A stretch of DNA of 64,000 nt from Siphonodentalium dalli (lineage: Eukaryota; Mollusca; Scaphopoda; Gadilida; Siphonodentaliidae). Shown here one piece after another: positions 10,206-20,508 of this stretch. The stretch covers positions 231,324,944 through 231,388,943 of the forward strand of contig CP136061.1 in the NCBI GenBank assembly GCA_032622095.1. Reading direction: 5' to 3'. The notes under the pieces are model-generated. The model was not told where the DNA came from. It searched no databases and saw only the letters and a program-made list of their open reading frames with translations. Position 1 is the first letter of the stretch. Each line of letters begins with the position of its first letter. A program made the translations under genes and the position numbers.

Positions 10206-12020
10206 CTACTGTGTGGATTCTCACTCTCAGTTATAAAGTCTACTTTGAAATAGTATATTGTTCATTTCAAGGGGTGTTGGGTTAATATAAGCAGAGGAGG
10301 GGTAGCCGAAAAGCTGATACAAATAGTACAGAAGGATTCACATTCTTTGGTTGGAATTTTTCAGATAATAAGTTCAACAAACGACATATGATAGTCCATG
10401 AGTTTAGTAAACAAATGGTTACAACCATTATTTGATATAGTTCGGCCTCTAATGGGATAAACGTACGCTGTTTAGTTTGACATTCGCAGATTCGAGCATG
10501 AAAATAGTTTGTGACCGAGTCGGCTTGTCAGTGAGTTCAATGTTTTTTTCATACACGAATCCCCTAATATCCAACGAAACAAGGCATGTTTATCTCCATT
10601 GTAATTAAATCCACCAAACAAATCGATATTCGATTCGCGAATATCAAGTGTATTCGATTCGATATTCTATTCGATATTCGATTCAATTATGGATACCCCC
10701 ATCCCAACCCCTTCCACACACACATACACCCTGTACCTTTATATCACTGAATTGCACGTGCATGTGGTAGTTATTTATTATCATCAGGTGGAGTATTAAA
10801 TGTAGGATGTGTGTCTGCCCAAAAACAAATAACTGGAGGTGGGGCTGTCCCCACCATGGGACTAACAATACGCAGTGCAAATGGGCTACATTAATAATAA
10901 CATTATAATCGGGAAAAAATAACAACTTTTGTTCCAATGATTACGACTAACCTCATAATTACAGGCGCACAGGTTCCCATGGTGTTAAATAGCTGTTCAA
11001 TGTTTCATGACAACTAACCAAGAAATAAATTAATAATAGTTTGGATAAAATTATGTTTGTTGCAGTAATAAATTCTTCAATCACAAAAGGCCGTTAACTC
11101 TGTTGCAATACGGCAAATCTACGTCATGTAATCGCAAGTGAGCAGGTTTACATGGTGGTAAATATATATATATATCACATGAAACCCATATTATATCATT
11201 AAAAAGCTAATACATATATCCTTATAGCTCACTAGTGACGAATAGCCGCGTGCTGCGCGGGATACTTGGCATCGCGCCAACAAAACTACTGCGCGGATTA
11301 ATACTCTTTCGAGACATCCAGACATTGCAAACTGATTGCATTGTTCAGTTAAGTTTAATTATTGTCCAACTTCGAAAATAGGCTAAAAAACAAAGAGGCA
11401 AATTGGAGACTATATTTTTCGTCCCAAGCCAGATCGCGCAATATTATCGTATACGGTTGTGAAGCGACTCAGCCAATGCCGTGCATGTATGCATTTTCAC
11501 CTTCTTTTAAAGATTTTGATTTACGATTCGTTGTGAATCAAATTTATCAAACGTTTCATGTAATCCCAACATAAGTCTTGGAGATCCTCTATATATATGC
11601 CATGCTTAAAATATCCTACAATGTACGAATACAAGCTAAGTAGTTTCGCAGACTGACAAGTTGATTCCATTATACAGCCGAGGGCCCTTGTCGGGGGGGG
11701 GGGAGGGTATAAAAAGGTCCAATGGGAACAATCAACAAACAAATAACAAATAACAAATAAATTATAATAATTTAATAAATTGATAAGCACTAACATATAT
11801 TTGGTAAGTTAATGGAGTTGACAACCGCAACTATAACTGAAATTGATACGTATATGTGAAAGAATAGAAATAACATGAGCTCTGTTTGAATGATTGTGGA
11901 CAAAAATTATTGTATATTTGATGTGAAAACCACATTCAATAAGATATCAGAACGCTGCGTAACAGTACGTATGTGCGACTGAATCATTGAAAGCCGACGT
12001 CAACAATGAGCAATTCTGAG
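10206..12020. other. Gene-free AT-rich stretch with repeat fragments
   Basis: It includes a 'cagataataagttcaacaaa' fragment (10360-10385, related to 33190), an inverted set of 'ttcgattcgatattc' blocks at 10620-10686 (like the subterminal blocks of the hAT-type element at 52990), a TA dinucleotide run near 11165, and a 12-base G run at 11694-11705. No gene is supported. Confidence 0.5.
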
Positions 12021-12290
12021 CTGGGGTTTTATATTAAATCGATGTCAGTCTAAAATGTTTGAACTGACTACCTCATTTTGGGGATGTTTATTGACAAATC
12101 ACACTTTTGTTTACATAACAATTGTTTCAACACGTTTTTAAATTTCGTTGTTAGAGAACTGTATCAATAATGAATATAAGACCAAATTAAAGTTTATTTA
12201 TTTATCCCGTGTACTTTTTAGTTGAAATGTTTATATATTTTGCACATTGGCCCACTGCTCAACCTTGAGTCCCGTTAAAGTCTGGGACAC
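12020..12290. repeat. Relic related to the TTAA element at 61960-62480
   Basis: It shares 'aaaatgtttgaact', 'gtttcaacacg', 'gaactgtatcaataatgaat' and 'aagtttatttattt' in the same order as 62260-62440. Both ends are degraded. On the minus strand it overlaps the expected 3' UTR or flank of the gene ending at 12427. Confidence 0.5.
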
Positions 12291-12426
12291 ATGGCAAGCG
12301 CATTCGTTTATGTTATACATGTATATATTATTGTTGAATATTCATCATTTTGTAAAGTAAAAATTCAATATAACAATTTCACACAGTTACCATTAATTAT
12401 TTATATACACAATTTCACTGAGTCAT

Positions 12427-13191
12427 TCACAAGACAGCTAACGTCTGGAAGTTTGATCTGGAATGTCCCGCTTTCAGCTTTCGACAGAAGGATCGGAACT
12501 TGTTGAAGGTCGACGTTCGGCAGGGTGTTTGGTTAAACTCCATCAGGGTTTGATCTTGAACGCTCACAAAACACGCAGTCTGCGACAAAACACATTCTGG
12601 TTTCGCTGCGATTTCTTTTGGATCGGTCTCTTCGGTGTTCCACAAACTGAGTCTTTGTTTCGTCGTAGAACGGATGTAGTTTTTCTTGAGGATTTTCACT
12701 CGAAGACTCTTCGTCCTACGTTTTGACTTCTTGCCGCTGGAACAGATCACCTTTATGCACGTTGTGGGCGCAGATGGAGTGCCGGGAAGTTCAATTACCT
12801 TGTTACATTTTAGTGGTGATTGAGAATCCGTATTAGCACGATTCATCACAGCAACTGGGATTGATTTCTCGGACTGAGACAATTTTTTTCTGTCTGGAAG
12901 CGATCGATCAATGTTATTGGTGGCATTGGATAACTTTCGGCATATATTGTCTCTAATGACGTAGTTGTCAAGGTGTGGAGAGCTTTTGGTGTTGTCTGTC
13001 GCTAGATATGCACAGTTGTTATTGTAGTTGTTGCTGTTGTTGTAGTTGTTGTTGTTGTTGTTGTTGTTTAGGTCGGTGGAAGCGTTGAACCTTTTGAGCT
13101 TCCTTGAGCGGGATTTGAAGATGTCTTTGTACATTTGGATCGTGTACCCCAACTCTGGCTCGCTGTGGGCTGGCGTTAAACGTGTGTCCAT
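12427..13191 (-). CDS. Hypothetical basic, Asn-rich protein (terminal coding exon)
   Basis: 254 residues from the first ATG (13189-13191, context GACATGG) to TGA. The same frame stays open upstream to a strong splice acceptor at 13212/13211, so this is a spliced exon rather than a free-standing ORF. The protein has no recognised domain. It has an N-terminal segment with MYKDIFKSRSRKLKRF, an Asn-rich tract (eight Asn, then Asn/Tyr/Ser) encoded by a GTT/AAC microsatellite at 13020-13070, a Ser/Lys-rich middle, and a strongly basic stretch, KKSKRRTKSLRVKILKK, resembling a nuclear localisation signal. It has no signal peptide or transmembrane segment. Most of the frame is non-repetitive, which favours a real gene. 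Function is unknown; a nuclear or RNA/DNA-associated role is only a guess from charge. Confidence 0.6.
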   Translation of the reverse strand: MDTRLTPAHSEPELGYTIQMYKDIFKSRSRKLKRFNASTDLNNNNNNNNYNNSNNYNNNCAYLATDNTKSSPHLDNYVIRDNICRKLSNATNNIDRSLPDRKKLSQSEKSIPVAVMNRANTDSQSPLKCNKVIELPGTPSAPTTCIKVICSSGKKSKRRTKSLRVKILKKNYIRSTTKQRLSLWNTEETDPKEIAAKPECVLSQTACFVSVQDQTLMEFNQTPCRTSTFNKFRSFCRKLKAGHSRSNFQTLAVL

Positions 13192-13211
13192 GTCGACTGA
13201 GGATTTGACTC

Positions 13212-13230
13212 CTGGAAGCAAAGGAAAAAA
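13212..13230 (-). other. Splice acceptor of the Asn-rich gene
   Basis: Read on the minus strand the sequence is TTTTTTCCTTTGCTTCCAG followed by GAGTC. This is a long polypyrimidine tract with a perfect CAG/G junction. The frame remains open across it without an ATG, which is how the exon boundary was chosen. Confidence 0.7.
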
Positions 13231-13499
13231 GTATTATTACGGGGTAGATATGACGTAATGATTAACGCAATCAGTCATTTATTACATTGTACAAGGAATG
13301 CCATACCCTTCATAAAATGAATACTCAGATACTATATACAAGCAGACAAGAGGTCAAGAAAAACTCCAAATGTTGCAGACATGTTCATATAAAACGATCA
13401 ATAAATAGTTGTTATCATTCTGAGCACAACAAACTTCCCATTTGGGAATAAAAAAAACTAATGCATATTTTTTTTTTTTTAAATATACTGTACCTAAAG

Positions 13500-13705
13500 T
13501 ACAAGATATAAAGTGGGTGTTTATCCGATATGTTTACCCCATTATATACTATTTTTTTCCCCACCCAGTTATAAAAGTATATAATGGAATGGTTTACTAT
13601 TCATTTGGAGGGGTGAAACAGACGAAAATATAATACAAGTGCTGCAAGATTTGTTGAACTTATTATCTGAACATTTCCTAGTTAAACTACTCGTCCATTA
13701 ATATT
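13500..13705 (+). repeat. Dispersed repeat, partner of 44555-44790
   Basis: Shared order: 'tatatacta', 'ataaaagtata', 'gtttactattcattt/gtttattattcatct', then 'aacttattatctgaa.atttcct' and 'aactactcgtc'. The last part also appears in the palindrome at 33185-33290. Unclassified. Confidence 0.55.
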
Positions 13706-14600
13706 TAGTATAGAAAGGTTTAAATGACACATGTTATATAACAACGGTCAATTAAGAAAGCGAACAGGGATCGAAAGCGGTGGCTCGTAGCCCAAGGTGA
13801 CTTCGGTATTGTTCTTTTAATTAAGTGTCGCTTATGTTGGATTTTCGTCATGTAAAGCTAAATTGTTACCGGACAGAAAACAGTCGCCAGTCGCCCTAAT
13901 CCAATTCATTTTTTATTTTAATTCTTTAATCTCAATAAACCAACAAATATGGTATGTGAGATATACAAAGTTAAATACTTGACAAAAGCATTTACAAGTA
14001 CATAATCATATAATAGTATGTGTAATATTAATATATGCATTGAAGGCACATCCACTCAGAACTTGTCATGATACCATTAAATGTGAGTGAAACTCTTCCC
14101 TGAGGACAGGAGCCTATGTTTAGCTAACTGTCGGCAACTAATTCCTTTTTATCCATCCGGGATGACATCTAATTAGAATTATTTAAATATATTCATCGTT
14201 GTTGTAAACGTTTGTTTTCAACAATTTAAAAATTGGAAGCTGTTGTCAGTGAGCCAAATTAAGGTAATTAACTACACATAAATTGTCGCTTTTACTCTTT
14301 GGAATGACAAATTCCCTGGTCTATATGAATCATGTACACCAAGAGCAACTAAAATATTACACGAATGCCACTAATCTCTACTCTGGCTACGCTTATAGAG
14401 ATCATACCCCTCCAGTCCAAAACGTCGGAATGTTATATTATGACCTATTCTGACTGGGATTTTATCATATTTTTTTTTAAATCCATGTAGCTTCGATTTC
14501 TCACTAATCCTTGCCCCCAGAAAAAAAACGCGAGTTTTAACACAATGATTGTGATTAAAGATCGGCTATGATTCCGTATCCCAAGTGGTAGATAATGAAG
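13706..14600. other. Intronic or spacer DNA, nothing recognised
   Basis: Lies inside the proposed intron of the Asn-rich gene (minus strand). No coding frame, clear repeat partner or RNA gene was seen, apart from a 14340-14450 segment that loosely resembles the arms at 51925-52020. Confidence 0.4.
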
Positions 14601-14607
14601 AGCGTTC

Positions 14608-14850
14608 TTAACACTTTCACGATGGGAGCTTCGCTGTGCAGCATGAAAGACACTGTGCCATTGCATTATCTTATATATAAGATAATTCACTGGCTTACAA
14701 GGTAAATATTGTTAGGCCAATGCATTCTTTTATATATGTGAGGCTGCCTATTGGAGACTCGCATATATAAGAGAATGCACTGGTAGAGTTTTCGCAAAAT
14801 TGTAAATGTTGTACAAGTTTTCAAATTATTACTGTGGGATCCTTGTGGAT
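14608..14850 (+). mobile_element. Degraded TTAA hairpin MITE, family II
   Basis: Starts TTAACACTTTCACGATGGGAGC, matching the family II end (TTAACCCTTTCATGACGGGAGC). Inside is the typical 'ccaatgcattcttttatata...tatataagagaatgcactgg' hairpin (14716-14783) and 'gttttcgcaaaa'. The right end is not recognisable. Confidence 0.6.
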
Positions 14851-15163
14851 TTTCGCTATGCTTGGGAAATTTACTAGAAAAATTTGATTTGTTCTCAAAT
14901 CGGATCGAGCATCTTTTACGCTTAGAAAAATATGAAATGTATATAACTTTGACGGCCAGTAAAGTCAAACATTTTGTTTCCACTCAGTAACATATTGCAC
15001 TGAAAGTTTCTATTTTTGAAACATAATTGCATTCCATTGTAGACATCGCTATGTTTTTGACTTGTGTTTTTCAAGTGGATTAATATTGCGATTATAATTT
15101 TTGATTCAAAATCTGTATCTCATTTCGTATCTACTCGACTGAAAAGTTGAAGATAGCTCTTAC

Positions 15164-15248
15164 CTTGAAGTAAACTGTGCGTATCCTTGAAACAAACGAA
15201 ATATTATTCACAAAGCTTTGACTACGAACAGAATGTTGGATGAATACT
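15164..15248 (-). other. Proposed noncoding first exon of the Asn-rich gene
   Basis: Begins at an initiator-like TCAGTATT (A at 15248) and ends at CTTCAAG/GTAAGAGC, a near-consensus donor (GT at 15163-15162). It contains no ATG. Joining it to the acceptor at 13212/13211 gives a ~105 nt 5' UTR before the first ATG and an intron of about 1.95 kb. Additional exons cannot be excluded without transcripts. Confidence 0.45.
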
Positions 15249-15278
15249 GAAATCGGAGGTATTTCTGGGAATTATATA
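15248..15278 (-). promoter_or_regulatory. TATA box plus initiator
   Basis: TATATAA lies on the minus strand at 15278-15272, 30 bases upstream of the A of TCAGTATT at 15248, which is the textbook TATA-to-Inr spacing. A GC-richer, apparently unique block (15300-15480) lies just upstream, with an inverted CCAAT-like 'gattggat' near 15331. Confidence 0.5.
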
Positions 15279-15959
15279 CCCGGATGTGTTATGACAACCA
15301 TATGAAACCAGTGATCGTGTTTGATTGGATGACGGGTATGTCCTTTGAGACCGCGCGCATGCCACACGCTGGGCCGTGATAACAACCTTGGGCGGGTCAC
15401 ATCAAACAAACCCCAACACCTCTGGCGGCTGCCTCCGGGAGGTCGCAATCAACACAACATCTTACACCCGCTACCGATAAGGAACTTTCGCAGCACATTA
15501 AGACAAAGTGGGAAAAGAACCTAATTGGTGTATAAACAAGGGAATATGAAAACATTATGAATGTGTGAATACATCACATTAATTATGAGGCGCCGCTCAT
15601 TTCCAATATGTTTTTGCTATGAACTGTTATACCATTAAATCCATCAGATGGGGGAATAGCATTTTGTATAAGCTACGTTACTTTTTACGACGGCAACTTG
15701 TCGGCAAGGTGTGACCACTTAGTGCAAATAAGTTACAGTAAAGGTGTGCGGAGACTAAAATGCAGACACACTTCACCACCACCATGGAACATATACTGTC
15801 GTAGACAGGAACGAAGAAACGCCAAACTTTTGACGGCATCACCTTTTGTATGAGCTATGGTACGAAAACTTATAGAGCAAGACATAACAATAAATGAGTA
15901 CAAGGACACTAAGAGGCACCCGTCGCCACTATAAATACCTGAAAGAATATGAAGCAGCG

Positions 15960-16215
15960 ACATGGTGGTTAGAGGGTTTCCGTGCCGTGGGGGTGTCAAC
16001 CTTGAAATTTCCAAAACTGCACCAAACTCCAATGTCCACGAAATGGTTGACAGGTAGCTCAAATTTCCAACTGTTGGAAAGGTCACCCAAAAGTAGAATA
16101 CTTGATGGAAATTCAAATGAGAATAATTTCAAACTAATTTCAAACTATATGCTGTGTAATACTCCAACCAATGTTGTTTTTAGGCATGAAATTTCCAACT
16201 TTTGAGACTTTTGAC
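15960..16215 (-). repeat. Dispersed repeat R-B, copy 2
   Basis: Inverted relative to the copies at 4380 and 39420. It shares 'ttggaaagg', 'ggaaattcaaatgagaataatttc', 'ggcatgaaatttccaactttt' and 'gaccaatgtt'. No gene. Confidence 0.5.
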
Positions 16216-16289
16216 CAATGTTAATTGACTCCCACTTGTCGTCAAGTCCCTCATATAAAGACCAAACAGAGTACGTCCACTGCCACCCC

Positions 16290-16520
16290 TTCGAATTTTC
16301 ATCAGGTGTCAGAGAATAACCGTGGACCAGATATCAAAACCGTATATCTACGAAATATTGATATACCGGCTTCATTAGCTCTGAAAAATACTGTTCAACG
16401 CATGGTCACAGCCATTTTCCAGCTGTTTTCAATTTTGCAAACAGAAGTGAAACATACGCTCTTTATTTCTACCATATCAGGAATAGACTAACACGGAACG
16501 CTCTTTTTTGTTCCATGTCG
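16290..16520 (+). repeat. Dispersed repeat R-A, copy 2
   Basis: Shares 'gaaatattgatataccggct', 'atggtcacagccattttcca', 'gaagtgaaacatacgctct' and 'ttatttctaccatatcagga' with 41056-41350 and 5860-6480 (both reversed). It includes the 'cgctcttt...aacgctcttt' module discussed in the findings. Confidence 0.7.
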
Positions 16521-16756
16521 ACTCTGTGACCGGCTATATGTACCAGTCCGTGTTTCTATATTTAGCATGGGATTTTCCAGCAAAAATGGCGAAGGCCGAT
16601 CGCTCCAAAGTCAAATTTTCAATATATTTGCTTTGAGAACAATCCCCACACTAAAACATAATGACAATGGAAAATCAGAGCGGTAGTTTTGTTGACGATT
16701 TTCGCAAGCTACTCGTCATAATTGCAGCAAATTAGAACTCTTGTGTTTAGTGTAAA

Positions 16757-19330
16757 CATATTTTTATTTCCAAATCCAAACATAATATAATAATACACAA
16801 GTGACATAAATATATAACATATAAGAGATAAATGTATGGAAATGAGGATCAGACAACAAGCCCGAGGGCTTATATGAAGTCTTCTCCTCTTTGGCGACAT
16901 GCCCCTTCCTCAATAAGTGAGGGAGGGGTATCGATCAGACGGGAAAGGATATAAATAATGTTTTTTAAAGGAGAAGTAACTAAGTTTGAGTTGGGGATGG
17001 AAACAGCGGGAAGATAGTGTTAAGATAGCAGGAGGCAGAGAGAGAGAGAAAGTGGAGGGGCAGAGTTTTCAATAATTTAGTTGCTGCGTGATGAAAATTA
17101 TGCTCGTAGTAATGTACATGCGTCAGGCTCCATGGGAGGGGGTCAATCGCAATGGCCATTTCCTATTTCAATGGGGTTCACTGTGAATATCGCTGCATTC
17201 TTCATGTAGAATCATTTCACGTATATACAGGATAGTGACAAGTAAGTAACTTACAAAATAATCGTTATCGGAAGACATTTAGTACTACATATATAATGGG
17301 GAACATCGTGCTGCCGCATAACGCGGCCGGAATCCAAAGCAATTTGTTACCCATACAGATCATGGAAATCTTTTTGTTTTCATAATATATGTCTGTACTG
17401 CATTAAATATCTGTTTGTTTTCGCGAAGACTAAGCTCCCTTGACCCCTGCATTAGTGTATTCTCAGATAAGGCAACATTTGGTAGGGAGTCATATAGTTC
17501 TCTTCTGGGCTCTTGATAAAATGTACATTCAAAAAGATAGTGGTAAGTTGTCTCAAATTCCCCACATAAACAGAAGGGGGGAATTTTTACATGGTTATCT
17601 GTCAGGTCACCACTCAGGTGGCTGCAGTTCAATCTTAACCGGGTGTGAAGGATATGAGATTTACGGGATTTACTATGATAAAAATAGGCAGGTGGACGTA
17701 TATTGTCACTGTTCAGTTCTTTTTTGAAGTCTTCGATTGTACTGCAGCTTTTTATAGTTTCCGGTAGTTTGTTCCATTCGGTAATTGTAGATGGTAAGAA
17801 TGAATCCATATAATAGTCATAGTTAATATTCGAGGGTAGTCTTATATGTTCAAATCTGAAATTATATCTGGAATTGTTTGCCTGGATTGGTCGTACATAG
17901 TTTCTCAGGATTGATGGAGCAGTTCCACGTATCATCTTAAAAAATTGGCATAGCTTGTGTTTTCTACGACGTGAAGAAAGGAGTTCCCAGCCAGTTTCTG
18001 ATAAGAGGCGAGCATTACTCGTACTGATGGTTGCACCTGTTACTATTCGGGCCATTTCGTACTGTACCTTTTCAATGTCATCACTAAGATAATCGGGGCA
18101 GTTATCCCACACAGGGGAGGTATATTCCAGTATTGGTCGGATAAATGTGTAGTGTATTTTTTCAAGCGTTTCTCTACTTAGTTTATATCTATGTTTTCGT
18201 ACTAAATTTACACGACCCCATGCTTTATCGAGCATAGATCTTATGTGGATACCCCATGAGCCCATGTTATCGAAAGTAAGTCCCAGATGTTTATGGCTCT
18301 CAACCTCGATAATTGTCCCGGCTCCCATGGTCAGGCGTGGGTGATATACTGGCGTTTCTTTCCTGGAGATTAAGAGAGCTTCCGTTTTTAGGGGATTGAA
18401 TTTTACAAGCCATTCTGATGCCCAACACATGAGAGTTTCGAGGTCATCATTTATTAGTTTTGCGGCCATGGTGGGATCTTCGATAGTGAGAAATAGTGAG
18501 GTATCATCAGCAAATAAACGAATGTTACACCGTATATTTTCGGTTATATCATTAATATAAATCAAGAACAAAAGAGGGCCTAATACTGAGCATTGTGGGA
18601 CACCGGCTGTTACATCTTGTAATTCCGAGTGTGTGCCGTCTATGACAACTTGTTGCTGCCTACATTCAAGATACGATTTCAATAAGTTATGCAGGTTTCC
18701 ATTTACACCCATTTTCGTCAGTTTGTTCAAAAGGCCACGGTGCCAGACTTTATCGAACGCTTTACTTATGTCGCAGAATACACACCGGACCTCTTTTCCG
18801 TCATCTAGTGATCGACATATATTGTCATATATTTCGGTAAGTTGGAAAACTGTTGAGTCATTGCGCATGAAACCAGCTTGGTAAAATGATAATAGATTGT
18901 TTTCATCAAGAAATTCCCATAGGTATTTATAAATACATTTTTCGTAGACCTTTGAGATGCAGCTTAGTAGGGAAATTGGTCGGTAATTTGATATAAGACT
19001 GCGGTCACCGCTCTTGAATATAGGTGTAACATGGGAACGCTTCCACTGGGGTGGGTAGTAACTGTTTTCGGTGAATATTCTAAAATAAAATTCAAGAGGT
19101 TCGCAGAGCGAGGAAGCACAATTTTTCAAAACCCTCGGGCTTATTCCGTCGGGCCCACTTGACTTAGATATTTTGAGACTTTTCAACGCTTAGTAAATAT
19201 CAGGGGTTGTTATTTTTATATCGCTTAATGTGGATATGGAGTTATCAGGATCGAGCACTGATAGGCGTTTCCCGACGTCATCAACTGATGAAATATTACA
19301 AAACTCTTGTGTTTGACTTGCCGTTCGAGT
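16757..19330 (-). mobile_element. 5'-truncated non-LTR retrotransposon (LINE)
   Basis: The element body includes the reverse transcriptase frame (17360-19186), the older broken coding sequence up to about 19330, and a 3' UTR. The minus strand 3' end runs through 'aagccctcgggcttgttgtc' to 'ggatttggaaataaaaa', with AATAAA at 16768-16763. No endonuclease domain is present upstream, so the copy is 5' truncated. Above 19330 the frame degrades into stops, although LSAQKYKRSCKTLSQLERQ-like sequence near 19330-19375 in another frame suggests a further frameshifted stretch to about 19400. Confidence 0.85.
17360..19186 (-). pseudogene. LINE ORF2 fragment: reverse transcriptase and C-terminal zinc motif
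   Basis: A 608-residue open stretch. RT landmarks: SGPDGISP (9-17), NYRPISLLS (67-75), the CDISKAFD block with catalytic D139, GVPQCSVLGPLLFLIYINDI (195-214), and FADD (225-228). A thumb-like segment and a C-terminal CxC-x7-H-x4-C motif (C539, C541, H549, C554) follow. There is no ATG at the beginning; the first codon is TTG, and the homologous reading continues upstream through a TAA (19192-19194) into FCNISSVDDVGKRL-like sequence. The normally conserved Gly after Q198 is Cys. It resembles Jockey/CR1-type elements; the clade is not settled. Inactive because of the stop and the missing endonuclease. Confidence 0.85.
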
Positions 19331-19530
19331 TGTGACAATGTCTTACACGAGCGTTTATACTTTTGTGCTGATAACATAATCGGAGAACCGAATCACACCG
19401 TTTCGAAATATTTATACAAATTTTCTTCGATATTTTGTGTGCTTAACAAGGGCAGCATGTTGCTCTGTTCGCTTTGTATATATTTTAATATCACGGAAGT
19501 CCACAAAATGTGGGTGAAATGTCGCCGGTA

Positions 19531-20508
19531 GTATCGGTCTTACCGAGTCATCAAGGGAGGTAAACACTGCATGGGGTTTGGTCGTGCATCGGCTGTTTTT
19601 TTTTTTTGGGACCCAAACAACTTAGATCGAGTATTTAGTGACCTATTTCGATACAGGGACAAAATCGAAAGCGAATATGATTAAGTGTATTTTGGAGCTC
19701 AAACCGCCAAGTGGCTTCAACCCGAGTTAGATTTGATTATAATAATTCATATTCATTGCAGCATACATTGGGATCCAAAAACTGAAGTCTAGAGTTCAGA
19801 CCAATTCACGTCATGCTGGTACTAAATTACTTATAGACAATCTGGAGAGCAGTTTTTCGTGGTATGGGTTCACACCAGACTGAGTTTAACCTAGCCTGGG
19901 TAGTGTATTATATAGTAGAATTTTGTGAGAACTTCGGCACCAATGTTTCGTATGATATCTGGTACACCAGGACTCAAAACCATGCACTGCTTTGTATAAC
20001 GACCAATTCAGCACCAACTCGACAAATTAAGGGGAATAGTTTTTGCGGCTATACGTACTGTAACGTACATTCGTGCACTTGAGAACCGTCCGTACCGTAG
20101 TAGGCCTATAGCTTCCATCACAGAAAAAAAATAAAAATATGGAAATTATAAATTAACATGGTGCCATCTAACTCACGGTGCATAACTTAACTACATGCAT
20201 TTTGGTGGTTCGTTGATCAAAACGGGATGTCTTCATGTGTACCTTCATATATAGCATTTATAGTTATACTCTGAAAATCATGCACACGCTAACGCGGTTT
20301 TCCCTTCCGACTTTTTAAAACTTTTCGCACATTATGAGATAAACGCTCTTTATTTTACCATATCAGGAAGACACTGATTGTGAACGCTCCTTATCGCTCT
20401 ACGGTAAAAATCAAATCGGGACCGGACTCGCGAAATGTTGAATATAGCAAGTCTACATAATGTTAACTCAGTATCGAGCTATGTTGTCCCCGGGACCGGA
20501 CCAGGATG
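19531..20508. other. Spacer with a shared ~60 bp module
   Basis: No gene. Bases 20341-20400 carry 'cgctctttattttaccatatcagga' followed by 'gaacgctcc', the module also found at 6300, 16455, 35720, 41215, 47065 and 50330. Confidence 0.5.

Noticed and set aside
10620-10690. A further hAT copy from its ttcgattcgatattc blocks
   Set aside because: Only subterminal-type blocks are present; no TAGGGTCCTGCGAAT end or target duplication could be found.
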